Below are positions 52,751-64,000 of a DNA stretch of 64,000 nt, piece by piece (positions within the stretch are counted from its first letter, which is position 1; each line of letters starts with the position of its first letter). The stretch covers positions 17,131,555 through 17,195,554 of the forward strand of contig OY756963.1 in NCBI GenBank assembly GCA_963580455.1, in the 5' to 3' direction. This stretch comes from Euonymus europaeus (taxonomy: Eukaryota > Streptophyta > Magnoliopsida > Celastrales > Celastraceae). The translations under genes were made by a program, and so were the position numbers. Below the pieces are notes generated by a model, which saw nothing but the letters and a program-made list of their open reading frames with translations, was not told where the DNA came from and did not search any database.

Positions 52751-54863
52751 TCTCCATTCTTAAATTGGAGGTATACCTTGAGGAATCCTCTGGTTGACAT
52801 TATTCACTTCTCTCTATTCGTTCAACCTTGTTTCAAAAGTAGTAACTATATTTCCAATGATAGGAACATCAATTAATATAGGAAATGAGGTAAAACCATA
52901 AGACATCATTTGATAACATCTTTCTTGCCATCGAGAGTATGAATGGTGTGCACAAAACTTGAAGTGGTGATTGGAAGAGTTAGATTGTTCACAATGGAGT
53001 GACCATTGCTACTATTAGGATCTGATATCGATTAATTAACCTTTAATATTGTAACTAAATCCTTAAGAAAAATTTTGTTAACGTTGAATAGGAGTTGACT
53101 ATTGAATGGCTGAGAAAGTCTTATGTGCAGTTGGTGCAAAATGCATAACTTGCTAAGAACCTTGCATTGATTGAAGAAATTGTCAAAATTCCTAAGAAGT
53201 ACATTAAAGAGTTTGTTAATTCTACAAAAGAGTTTGCTAACAAGCATATTGCGTATTTTATGCTATTTGCTCCATAGTATGCATCAAATCATTATTTTTC
53301 AAGAGTATTTTTTGGCTTAAAAGTTTACAAAAGTGAAAATGATATTTCATTCTCCTTTACTTGGATGACAACTACTTGAATTTTTATTGAAGATCCACTG
53401 GAGTATATTGAAAAGTGTGTTTTGCAAGCAAAAGGTATAATAGTCTCAGAGGCTATGATCTGGAGGTTTGAATAAAAATAAATGGAATTAATATAGTGAT
53501 CAGAGTCGTGCTAAAAGAGATAAAGATTAGTGACACAAAGTTTGTGTTTCATAAGGGATTCCTTATACTTTTTACTTCTTTTTCTTCTTCTTATAGGTCT
53601 TTGAAATATAGTGGCGAGTCAACTTCTCCTATCTTTGATTCATGATCTTTGCATGACATGAAGTGGTAGATCGTGGGCTTGTGCTAGCTTATTGGCTTGA
53701 TCTTCAAGTACTTATCCACTCTCCTTTGTAACCTTTATGCCTTGATGTTAGTGGATCACCTGTGATTGATTCATATTGTGAGATTTGTTCATAGAAAATT
53801 TTGAGGCACAACATGCACGAATTTCATCATACTCTCTTAGAAAAATAAAGTTTTGTATCTTGTCGATGATTTAGGCAATTGGTGATCACCTTTAATTATC
53901 CATGATGAATTATTGTGACTATTGGTTTGGACTTCATGAATGGTCATGGATGAAGTGTTTGGTTGAGGATGTGTAGGAGTTCCTCAGTTTCAACTCTCGA
54001 GAGTCAAATAATAGCTGAAAACACGTTTGAGACAAATTAGGAGCGTGTGAACCTCAAATTGCTCTTTCTTCCGACTTTCTTTATATTATCCACCTAAAAT
54101 CTTGACTTATTAAAAATAGAATGGTTCTTTAAAGAAGAAAATGTTTCAAAAATAAATATATTGAATTTAGTATTTTCGGACAAACCATTTTCAAACTTTA
54201 TGATTTTCAATAACTTAATCTCGATTTTGAAAAAAATCATATCATTATCACTCTCCAAAATAGAAAAGGTTAGAGAAAAATTATCCTTGACTCTTCACAT
54301 GTCAACCGTCGAGTTGTGGAAAAGATCCAAAAGTAGACCCGCACTACCATGTGTCAAGAAATGACTGGAGGTAATTTTTTGTATACAAAAGCGTATAAAA
54401 ATTGATTTATATTATATAAAATTAAAGAAAAGTATACATTTTTATACAAACAATATTTTTTCCATATAAATATGTAGATTGAGTTACAAAAGTTTAAGAC
54501 ATTTTTTATGCTACAATGCACAGTAAATATACAATGTTCTGTAAAAAAAAATGTATATATTATTTTATCCATTTATAATGTTCATTGATTGTGTAAGCTT
54601 TTTTGTATTTAAAATAAAGGATCAAAATCAAAAATCCTTTACAATTATTACTTTTGCTCTTAAGGACATAAGATCATTAGCTTTTCGTCACGTGGCTTTA
54701 TTTCGGACTAGTTTTATCTTATGTCGACAAATATCCACGTGTCTTTACTTCAGTGGCTCACACGATTCTCACATGCCACTGCAAAAATCTTGTAGTTGAT
54801 AAGGTTTATATAAAAATGACTGTGGACCAACACAAGGTTAGAAGAATTGAAGCCTGACCAGCA
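52751..54863. other. Intergenic DNA with no identified gene
   Basis: Degraded sequence. A + strand open stretch at 53100-53400 (with IEWLRKSYVQLVQNA and IPKKYIKEFVNSTKEFANKH) could be relic coding but is not recognisable. ORFs at 54161-54364 (+), 54354-54572 (-) and 54551-54799 (+) are unsupported. Confidence 0.3.
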
Positions 54864-56578
54864 ATGGCGGTTTCAAGAACTCTAGACTGGTCATTGGTTT
54901 CTACTAACAATTGCAGAAAACCCCGTAAGTCCATCAAGGATTTTACATCTGGATTTCACATTTCAAGAATCTCAGCAAGTCCATCAAGGTCAAGAATTAC
55001 AAGAATTTAAATGAAACTCTATCTGGGTTGTTACAGAATCCTCAGACTGAACAACTGGCATTTGAGTACTACAAAAAAGCCAAAGAAAGCCCAGAATTCA
55101 GGCCTGAAAGGTCAACTTTAAGGCTTCTATTAAGGTACTTTGAAAAATCAAAGAATTGGGATTTGATTTAGTCAGTTTTTAAGGATTTAGTGAGTTACCA
55201 TATACTGCCTGATGCTTGTACGTGTTCAGGATTGATTAGAAGTTGCATTTCAGCCAGAAAATTTAGGCTTGTACAGGGGTTACTTGATGTTGTTCAATTT
55301 GATCGTGCTATTGCAATTTTGGCATTTGATTCTGCAATGAAAGGATACAACAAATTACATATGTTTAAGTGAACTATTGATTTGTATGGTAGAATGAAAT
55401 CGACTGGAATTGTTCCTAATTCTGAGTGTTATTGCTAGATAATGGAAGCTTATGGAAAAGTTGGTGACTGTGAGAGAGTTCTGCAATTGTTTTGTGAATA
55501 TGAAAGGATAAAATTAGATTCATCACCACCAGTTTCAAGGCAGATGTATAAAATTTTGATTGATTCACTAGGAAAATTGGGTTGACCCTTTGAAGCTCTC
55601 GAGTACTTCAGAGATATGACAAGGATAGGGATTGTGGAGGACTCTTCTGCTTATTCCTCATTAATTTGTTCTTTTGCAAGAAAAAAAGAGGTAAAAATTG
55701 CACAAGAGCTCTTCAAAGAAGCAGAAGAGAAGCGAATGTTACGGGACCCAGAAATGTTTCTAAATTTAGTGTTGATGTATGTTGAAGCAGGACTAATGGA
55801 AAAAACTCTTGAAGTGGCCAGGGCAATGAGAATGGCAAATTTAAAGGTCTCTGATTGCATATTTCGTACAATTGTGAATGGCTACTAAAAAAGGAGAGGG
55901 TTTCAGGCCGCAGTTAGGGTTTACGAGAAATTGGTCTGGGAGGGTTTCCAACCCGGACAAGTGACTTATGCTTCGGCTATTAATGCACATTCCCGAATTG
56001 GGCTTTATTCGGAAGCTGAAATGTTGTTTTCAGAGATGGAACAAAAGGGTTTTGATGAATGTGTTGTAGCATACTATAGTATGGTGGCAATGTATGGCAA
56101 GACAGGGAGGGTAAATGATGCGATGAAGCTAGTTGCCAAAATGAAAGCCAAAGGCTGTCAACCAAATGTGTGGATTTACAATTCTTTGATGGATATGCAA
56201 GGAAGGGTGAATAATCTAAGACAAGTCGAGAAGCTATGGAAGGAAATGAAGCGACTAAAGGTTACGCCCGATAAGGTCAGTTACACTACCATTATAAGTG
56301 CATACAACAGGTCTAGGGAGTATGACATGTGTGTGAGATACTATCATGAGTTCAGGATGAATGGAGGTGCTGTAGACAAGGCTATGGCCAGAATCATGGT
56401 CAGTATTTTCTCTAAGATTAGCCGAATTGATGAATTGGTGAAGCTTCTCCAGAATATGAGATCAGAAGGGACACCTTTAGATGGGAGACTTTATTGGTCT
56501 GCTTCAAATGCTTTGAGGGATGCAGGGCTTGAAATTCAAACCAAATGGTTGCTAGAGAGCTTTGTGAAATCATCATAG
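54864..56578 (+). pseudogene. Pentatricopeptide repeat (PPR) protein pseudogene
   Basis: ATG at 54864 (MAVSRTLDWSLVSTNNCRKP, a transit-peptide-like start) leads into a PPR protein after one frameshift near 54990. From there a single frame runs to TAG at 56576, broken only by five stops: 55169-55171, 55370-55372, 55436-55438, 55583-55585 and 55886-55888. PPR motifs are clear in the second half: QPGQVTYASAINAHSRIGLY, VVAYYSMVAMYGKTGRVNDA, NVWIYNSLMDMQGRVNNLRQ and DKVSYTTIISAYNRSREYDM. P-class PPR proteins bind organelle RNA. Length (about 570 codons) fits the family. Intronless, as most plant PPR genes are. The even quality of the frame outside the stops says inactivation is fairly recent. Orthology is not determined. 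Confidence 0.9.
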
Positions 56579-57099
56579 GTACTATGCTAGCTTCTTCTAG
56601 CATTCAAAATGTAACATGTACAGTTCTTTAGTACTTGAAAAATGTATCCATGCAGTTATTATAATTTTTGTATCAAAGTTCTTTTCTTCCTTTCTTTTTA
56701 AACATGCCACACCAATTCCTTATGATTGGATGATAATGAGAGTCTATTGAAGAAATTTTTCGTCTTCCTCATTGATCAAAATCCTCAGTCTTTCCCAATT
56801 GGTGATTGTGTCTTTAGTCCAAAATTCTTTTATTTTCTATTTCTCTCTCAGTTTTATATTTTGGATTTTGTTCGATTGGTAGATTGGTACCTAATCTTGA
56901 CTAAGACCGAGGTTTTTTTTTTTTTGATAAAGACTAAGACCGAGGTTAGATATTATGCAATAAAAAAATTGTGCTCAGTGTTATAATTTGCTTGTACGAA
57001 ACTTAGACATGATCTCATTAGAACAAAAGTACATGTAATTTCAAATTTTAATTTATTGAATTATGTTTTGTCTAAAGCAATCATGACTAGCAGAGTAGA
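56579..57099. other. PPR 3' flank with a poly(T) between direct repeats
   Basis: The 16-bp GACTAAGACCGAGGTT occurs at 56899-56914 and 56932-56947, separated by a T-run and GATAAA. Otherwise no feature; the 86-codon ORF at 56726 is not supported. Confidence 0.6.
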
Positions 57100-59000
57100 G
57101 AAATGGTCACTGGCTTTGACAGAGTTTACTCTCATATGAAGGCCGCAAAAAGCAGTCAAGGCACAAGCATTGACAGACTTTCTTGCAAACCACAACTCAT
57201 TGAAGTTGCAGATAGGAGAAGAGAAATGCTCACCTATGTGTTATGCAAACCAGAACCCTTGGGTGATAAAATTCGATGGCTCAAGCCTAGGCAACGCTTC
57301 TGGAGTGGGGATAGTAATTGAATCACCTAGAGATGCCAAATATACTTTATCATTCAATTTGAATTTTGACTACACTGACAATCAAGTAGAGTATAAAGCT
57401 CTCTTGATTGGTCTGGAGATTTTAAAAGAGCTTGGAGCAAGTGACATCATCATACTCAGTAACTCATAACTAGTGGTGAGACAATTGACCGGGGAATATA
57501 AGTGTAATAGTCTGACTTTGACACCATATTATGTTGCAACAATCCAACTATTGAATGATTTTGAGGAAGTTACGTTGAATCATCTACCACAAGAAGAAAA
57601 AATTGGGAAGCAAATGAATTGGCCTAGACGACATCTGGAATGTGGATGTCTGCAGATTTTACACACAAAATCATTCTAGTGGAGAGGCGCCAACACCTAT
57701 CAATCAATGGGAGGGTAATGCCAATGGAGGTACTAAAGGTGGAAAATCTAGCAACTGATTGTAGGCACGCAATTTTGGAGTATTTGAAGAATATGAACCT
57801 TAAAATAACTAGGACTATAAGAATGCAAGTTCAGAACTACGCACTGATTGAAGGTGAATGCCACAGAAAAAGGTATAATAATGGTCTACTATTACGTTGT
57901 CCAAATTTTGTAGACAATATGGAAATATTGAGGCATGTTTATGAAGGACTATGTGGACCCCACCAAGCGGGAATCAATATGTGTGGGTTGATTAGAAGGC
58001 ATTGATATTTCTAGCCTACGATCTTGAAAGATTGCATCAGATATGAGAAGGGACGTAAACAATGTCAAAAGTTTGGGAGCATTCAAAAAGATCCCTACTA
58101 TGGAGATTCATCCGATTGTAAAAGCATGGCGGTTCCAGAGCTAGGCCATTGATATAATCGGTAAAATCCGTCCACCTTCTTTTAAAATTTGTAGTTTCTT
58201 CATGGTGGCAACATAGTATTTCACAAAATAGGTAGAGGTCATTCCAAAGAAGAAGGTGGAACAAAGCAATATGGTGGAATTTGTCAAAGAATACCTATTT
58301 ATCACTTTGGAATCCCAGGATCCATCACAACCGACCAATGTACGATGTTTATGGGAGATAAATTTAGGAATTTGCTTAATATTTTGGGATCAAGCTGATC
58401 AACTCAATCCCTTATTATCCTCAAGCCAATGGTCAGGCTGAAGCGATTAATAAGATCCTCACCAACATGTTGGAGAAGATAATAGAAGGCAATCCTAGAG
58501 CTTCGCATAAAATCCTTCCAGAAATTCTTTGGGCGTACAGAATAATGAAAAGCTCAAGTTGTGGCACGAGTTTATTTAGTCTAACCTATGGACACGGTGT
58601 TGTACTATCAATGAAATTGACTATCTCATCTCTAAGAGTGGTAAGATATAATGGTTTGATTATAGTGGACTATTCGGAGTCAATGATGATAGAGTTAGAA
58701 CAATTGGATGAAGATCGCATTCAGGATTTTAACAAAATGTTGGTTCAGAAAATGAAGATTGCTCGGGCCTACAACAAAAGAGTAAGGAAGAAGACCTTTC
58801 ATGAATGATAATTGGTGTGGAAGGTTATCTTACAATTAGGCACCAAGGATCGAGAAATGAGTAAATGGTCCCCCAATTGGAACAAGCCATTCAAAGTTCA
58901 TAAAGAATTGAAAGGGAATGTTTACTAGCATAGCAGTCAAGATAACCAGCCACATAGGAAGTTCATCAATGGCAAGTACCATAATATGGGAAAGGAATCA
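57100..59000 (+). pseudogene. Decayed Ty3/gypsy pol (Tat-type RNase H and integrase)
   Basis: RNase H of the second type: WVIKFDGSSLGNASGVGIVI, DNQVEYKALLIGLEILKELG and VVRQLTGEYKCNSLTL (57260-57520), with a stop where SDSQ would be. The linker and zinc finger follow (LEYLKNMNLKI, EILRHVYEGLCGPHQAG, 57770-57985), then the integrase core in changing frames (PGSITTDQCTMFMGD near 58310, PYYPQANGQAEAINKI near 58415-58450) and the end MLEKIIEGNPRASHKILPEI to MKIARAYNKRVRKK. At least six stops or shifts. LTRs are not identified. The Tat assignment rests on the RNase H type. Confidence 0.8.
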
Positions 59001-60236
59001 TTTCGTTCAAAATGTTATGTAATCTTGGCCAATATATGGCCCAAATAACTTATATAGCAATGAGAATAAAAAATAAATCATGTAAACAAAGATAAGTTAT
59101 TTAATAAGAAGGTCAAACCTCGACTAGTTCAAAGCAAATCAACAAAATGCTAAGGATCAACCTATAGTCTGATATAATTAGTTAAGTATAGTCATCCCAA
59201 ATTGTTTATAGATTAAAAAGAAGGAAAGTTTAGTTTCTTTATCACTTGCCACTAACTAGAAAGAGCAAAAATCTTCTATTAAAGCTGTTGCGCTAGACTT
59301 CAACATATGAAGATTTTATCTGAACTGCCATAAACTTCAACCATCATGTATCCCGAAACCTCATAGCAATCAGCTCATCAACTTTTTCTTCATATCAATG
59401 GACTCGATCTTCATGTTCTCAGTCTTCTTCTGCAACTCAGCAATGTTATCTTGATGATCAAGGATAGTTTGACGTATATTCGTGTCCTCAGCCCTAGAAC
59501 TCTCGATTTTTACTTTTAAATTCCAGTGGATCTAGAGTTTCTTGAAGGTTCATAGTGAGATTATGAGTTGCAACTTTCTTCGTACAATCGTTTGATTAGA
59601 AGTTTGATTAAAAGGGTATATACCCACATTACATACCATAACACTTTGAGGCTGACCGAAGTCTCTAGCATGCTTGCAAAAATCGTCTCGTGACCGTAAG
59701 TGGTAGGATTAACTTTTTGATAGACTGTAACAAAATAGAGCCAACAACTTGTTTAGAATATTTTATTGGAATGGAGACATTTTATGATTTCTTTACTGGT
59801 ATAAGTAATCTTTTTTCAAAGTGAAAATTTCTAACTTTGAATGTGACGCCTTCTATATATTATACACAATCAAATATTTCATTGCAAGTTTCTTCTAAAA
59901 GTTGAGAGTACGCCCATTTTCAACAATAAAATTGATTACACTTAGCAAAGAAAACCATTTATGTGTGTTTTCTAAATCAATGAATTAATATTGGGATAGA
60001 TTAATAGATGAAATGAATTCCTTGTACACTTTTTATGTTGTTTGAATCAATGAATAGATATTATAAAGAGTTTTTCCTGAAGGAAAAAATTAGGGACATT
60101 GCCCCAAACCCCGTCATTTTTATGTTCAGCATGGGGTAAATCAAAATCCTGAATTTACCATAGCTCCCACATATGAGATTCATTCTCAAGATGACATAAT
60201 GAGAACCACTCTTCAGCTACACTAGTACTAAAAAAT
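59001..60236. other. Degraded 3' region, possible antisense coiled-coil remnant
   Basis: On minus at about 59330-59540, VKIESSRAEDTNIRQTILDH and NIAELQKKTENMKIESIDMK form a coiled coil between stops. Antisense coiled-coil proteins follow pol in Retand-type elements (compare element A), so this may be the matching part of the 57100-59000 element. The rest is AT-rich with nothing recognised. Confidence 0.35.
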
Positions 60237-61112
60237 GCTGAATTTGAGATGAGCATGATGGGTGAACTAACCTATTTTCTAGGGTTTCAGGTGAAAAAAC
60301 TAGACGATGGTATTTTTACATCTCAATCGAAATATGCTCAAAATTTGGTAAAACAATTTAAGGTAAGCTCGAGTAAGCCAGCACCAACTCCTATGAGTTC
60401 TAGTGTCAAGCTAAGCAAAGATAAGTTAGGAAAATCAGTTGATCAAACTGTGTACATGAGTATCATTAGTAGCCTACTTTACCTAACTGTGAGTAGACCT
60501 AATATTGCATTTAGTGTATGTGTGTGTGCCAGGTATCAAGCTGGTCCAAAAGAATCTCATTTGACAGCTGCAAAAAGGATTCTAAAGTACATGAATGGTA
60601 CATTGGATTATGGTCTGTATTATTCACATGACACTAATGTTTCTCTTGCGGGATATTCAGATGCAGATTGGGCAGGATGTAGTGATGATATAAAGAGTAC
60701 TTCAGGTGGATGCTTCTACATTGGGACTAACCTTGTATCTTGGCACAACAAGAAGCAACATTTTATCTCTTTATCAACAGCAAAAGCTAAATACATAGCT
60801 GCGGGCAGCTATTGTACTCAACTACTCTGGATGAAACAGATGGTATGCGATTATGGCTTGAATCAAGAAACTATCACTGTCTTTTGTGATAACATAAGTG
60901 CCATTAACATTTCAAAAAATCCTGTTCAGCATTCTAGAACAAAGCATATAGAGATTCGGTATCATTTCATACGTGATCTTGTTGAAAATAATCTCGTAAC
61001 TCTTGAATATATTTCCACTAACAATCAATTGGCTAATATCTTTACAAAACCTCTAGATAGACAACAATTTGAATTTTTGAGAAAAGCACTAGGGGCGACA
61101 TCTATTAATTAG
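60237..61112 (+). pseudogene. Ty1/copia pol 3' part (end of RT, RNase H)
   Basis: A 287-codon open frame. EFEMSMMGELTYFLGFQVKK, DGIFTSQSKYAQNLVKQF and VDQTVYMSIISSLLYLTVSR are the end of copia RT. YSDADWAGCSDDIKSTSGGC, QHFISLSTAKAKYIAAG, VFCDNISAINISKNPVQHSR, TKHIEIRYHFIRDLVE and NNQLANIFTKPLDRQQFEFL are copia RNase H with its acidic residues. The usual STAEAEY reads STAKAKY, so at least one key residue is changed. Everything upstream (gag, integrase, most of RT) is missing, truncated at about 60237. Confidence 0.88.
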
Positions 61113-62303
61113 ATTCTATTTTCATTATGACTTCATGTCTGTGGGATGTGGGTTATTCTATGAAAACCACTAATATGATGATGCCACATTCTTGTGTATG
61201 GTTGTTTTTCATTGGCTAATCTGATCATGGATATGAAAAGAACATGTTATTGGACAAATTTGTATTGCACATATTTCTCCTTGTAATGTCATGCTAACAT
61301 AATACATGATAGCTTCTGTCTAGGTCTCTTGAACGTCACTCTTGATCAAAGTCATTGGCAAGACAAACTATGTAAAGGGCTACGTTATTATAAAAACAAA
61401 ATGTGTATCTCTTGAAATAAAGCGAGCCACTTCTTAATAATTGTGAAAGCCACCATAGTTGATATACCTTCTCCTTTTGAAATAAAAAGGGTAGTGTATA
61501 ATGTTGATATAAAATCAAATGTTCAGGAGTGATTGATTTGATAACCTATTGCCGGTTGATATCGTGTATTATGCTGGTCATTGATATTTTCAAGTTCTTG
61601 AAATGACACACAATGTCACAGATCTTATAACGTGCTTCAGATTTCAAGTCCATGGTGCAAGGTATAGTAAGTCCAATGTTTTTCAAAGATTGCTTGATGT
61701 GATCCATTCCTACCCGTAGTTGTTCACATTTGATTAAACTTTCAATTCCATACATGTAGTTATATTTTTTTTGAGATTTAATATATATATATGGATGTTG
61801 TTTTTAGTGTTTCGATCATTCACAATTACTTGGAGTTTATCTAGTCGGTTGCCTACACGAGTCATGAGGTAACTTTCTTATTTATCTATAAACTGATTGC
61901 TAGTGGAATCATTATGTTTGCTTATCATAAGTTGCGTGTGTCAGTCATATTCCCTCCATAAATATAAGACACGGTTTTTAAAAATTTCTTGGATACTTCA
62001 GTTGATTCACAAGTGTGCTCATCTTTGACAGATTGTGAATCAAAATAGGGGGAGTAGATGTTTAGGGGGAGCAGGTTTAGTTTCTTTGTGGTTTGTGTTG
62101 CATTAATTGTTTAGCCTGTGGTTTAGTTGGAGTAACTGTTTATTTTTTTATTTTGGTACATTTGTTCTGGTTGGTCTGGTTATGTTGGTACAATGTTTTG
62201 TTATTTGATGAATTTATGTTTCTTTGGCTATTGGCTATTTCTTTTAAGCTGTAGGTTGTGAAACCAAATGGTGTTTTGATCCCCCAATTGTCAAGGGGGA
62301 GTT
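61113..62303 (+). other. Copia element: non-coding region after pol, with PPT
   Basis: SIRE-like copia elements carry a long region here. No env-like ORF survives. AGGGGGAGTAGATG and AGGGGGAGCAGGTTT (about 62046-62080) and AAGGGGGAGTT (62293-62303) are purine tracts; the last abuts the LTR and is the likely PPT. A 69-codon minus ORF (61546-61755) is unsupported. Confidence 0.55.
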
Positions 62304-63212
62304 TGTTGGTTTATACCAAATGAATGTGTGACAATTGGGTGTTGATGTGTAGTAAAGTAACTTACTTCAATAGGAGTCGCAAGTTACTTAGCTTGTCTGG
62401 GCTTTAACAAATGACTACAACTTCGTATTAAGCTCATGGGCTTTCATGATGGGCTTTTGTTTAACAGGTTGCATGTGTTTGTGTTTAGTGAAATATCTTA
62501 TTCAAACGTGATAGGTGTCCTATTATTATGGATTTATCCACATATGGTTATGTAAGTATTAGTGTTTTATTAGGAAATAAACTATTGTGCATGTTGTGTG
62601 TTTTGAGAGCTATTTTAGTGGTCTTTACAGGATTATTTCATGACACGTGGAAATGAATTTTACTATGCATGGGTTATCACTGAGTATGGATGAGTGTTGT
62701 ATCTCTTCAAGTGATAAGTGTCTTATGGGAAAAGAAGTCTTGATCTCCAAGACTCATGCATGGTATAAAGACATCACCAACGTGCTTTGGAGACTACTGA
62801 AGTTACGAGATAGAGGTTTTCATCATTAGTTTTGTGTAACTTCATAAAAGCAAATCACTTCTTTATTTCGTATGAGAGATTCTAAATTGAGTGATTTGTA
62901 GTGAGAATTTTTGTATTGAAAATTATTCTTTGTGAGTTACTTGAGTGTGAAGACTCTTGAGGGATTCAAGAGTGTACTCTACCTTGTTGGGTTGAGTGAG
63001 GTTAAAGCAAGACACTGAATGGGAGGGATGAGCGATGTCTTTAGTTCAAAGATAGGGTTGTAAATCCTGATTCGTTATTAGTGGATTGTTCCTCAAGGTT
63101 AGTCGCTTATAGACTCGAGGTTTTTTCCAGGTTGGGTTTTCCTCGTAAAAAATACTTTGTGTTATTTTTAATTATTTTCCTCATTTTATATTCTATATTT
63201 GTTGGCTAACGA
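62304..63212 (+). mobile_element. 3' LTR of the copia element
   Basis: It starts TGTTGGTTTATACC after the PPT. The end region has the copia block GTGGATTGTTCCTCAAGGTT, ACTCGAGGTTTTTTCCAGG and TTGGGTTTTCCTCGTAAAA, then a T-rich tail to GTTGGCTAACGA. The last bases are not CA, so the right end is approximate or mutated. The 5' LTR is absent. Confidence 0.65.
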
Positions 63213-64000
63213 TCTTGGTGAGGTACATCGATTTTCAAAATTAAAATTCAATTAGTGCTAAGCCAGGTCGAACACCTCCAGGCACTCTTTAAAAATCTCG
63301 GACAAAGGAAACCTAAGGACTCCCTCGACTACGACAACCATCGAAAATTTTGCTCATTGTTGTGTGGGCTCAACTGCTGAGGCAACGCTGAGGAAAATAA
63401 TTAAGTTTTATGTGATCCTTTACTTTCACCATTATATATTAAAAAATATTTACTTTCACCATGTGAGAGTGATTCTCATTAGGATAAACTTTGAGGTTAT
63501 TAGATTTTCAGTATCGAAAGGTATGAGTAAAGGAGTGACAGTCACAACCTCGTCCTCTAGAAAAGGGATCGTTGTATTCTTGGCTTCAATCATGTGGTAA
63601 CTTTTAACGCTTTGCCTTTAGATATTTAGTTTGTACAAAGTATGTGATGACACTTGTTTCTTGGTAACTGATGCAATCTCTTTATTGATATGTTTTTAAC
63701 TCCAACAGATAGTTTTGATACATAATTCGATGTGCTTTATCTCATAATTCTGAATGAAATTTCACTTATAGACTATAGTTTGATATGGTTAGTTATTTTT
63801 CATGGTTAGTCATCTTCTAAAATCTGCAAGTAGTATTTTTTTCATGTTCTTAAGTACTACTTCTATTTGGAAAACTTTAGCTCTTATCGCCTGAAGTTTT
63901 GAAATTCTATTTCACAGCTGTGAAAAATGCTGTGAAGCTGTCAAAAATGTTGTATAAAAAGTTATAAGAGTTCAAAACTCTAAGAGTAGCATTTAAATGA
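63213..64000. other. Intergenic DNA to window end
   Basis: No gene is seen. A short duplicated TTTACTTTCACCAT lies at 63419-63460. The 78-codon ORF at 63364 has no recognisable feature. Confidence 0.35.

Noticed and set aside
54864..56578. PPR stops repaired by RNA editing
   Set aside because: C-to-U editing cannot remove TAG, TGA or TAA stops, and nuclear transcripts are not known to be edited this way; pseudogene is simpler.
61546..61755. 69-codon minus ORF in the copia 3' region
   Set aside because: Protein-like words but no family, promoter or splice signal; it lies in a decayed element.

Overview
This is plant nuclear DNA, most likely from a eudicot. The evidence is LTR retrotransposons of typical plant lineages (Tat/Ogre, Retand-like, chromovirus, Ty1/copia), a plant-specific NDR1/HIN1-like protein, a pentatricopeptide (PPR) pseudogene, a tRNA-like SINE and AT-rich spacers. 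The species cannot be named from the sequence. There is no bacterial operon, CRISPR array, rRNA gene or complete tRNA gene.

Layout. (1) 1-9566: a decayed Tat/Retand-type Ty3/gypsy element on + (element A). Its protease region is interrupted by one long LTR (521-2545), and the end of another copy of that LTR lies at 1-59. Its pol (2556-5690) has stops and frameshifts. An antisense gene of its own follows (8552-6177, with a TATA box), then a polypurine tract (PPT) and 3' LTR, then a SINE. (2) 9700-20137: the gene-bearing island. It holds spacers, a copia-type solo LTR, a MITE-like repeat, one intact intronless NDR1/HIN1-like gene (16020-16784, minus), and exons of a second minus-strand host gene (17628-19195). 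(3) 20138-47206: a nest. A Retand-like element B (gag, protease, RT, RNase H on +) was broken twice. A 2652-bp solo LTR at 21953-24604 is flanked by a perfect 5-bp duplication, ACACC. A complete 19,481-bp minus-strand Ogre-like element at 25969-45449 is flanked by CAGTG. After the Ogre, element B resumes for about 340 bp, then fuses to an inverted gag, leader, primer binding site (PBS) and LTR. (4) 47207-54860: fragments of older elements, including a CACTA-like repeat pair, a LINE RNase H, a chromovirus tail and LTR, and a minus-strand gag split by a 1.37-kb solo LTR. (5) 54864-56578: a PPR gene with five in-frame stops. (6) 57100-59000: a decayed Tat pol. (7) 60237-63212: the 3' end of a copia element with PPT and LTR.

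The main object is the Ogre-like element. Read on the minus strand it has 5' LTR, a tRNA-Arg-type PBS, ORF1 (698 aa), gag-protease-G-patch, a 264-nt in-frame intron, RT-RNase H-archaeal-type RNase H-integrase, a long spacer, an additional 326-aa ORF ending near a 37-nt poly(A), then PPT and 3' LTR. By eye its two 3.1-kb LTRs differ at only five bases plus three tandem-repeat length changes, so it inserted recently. Apart from one base in an A-run that shifts the gag frame, its coding regions look intact. It may be a recently active autonomous copy.
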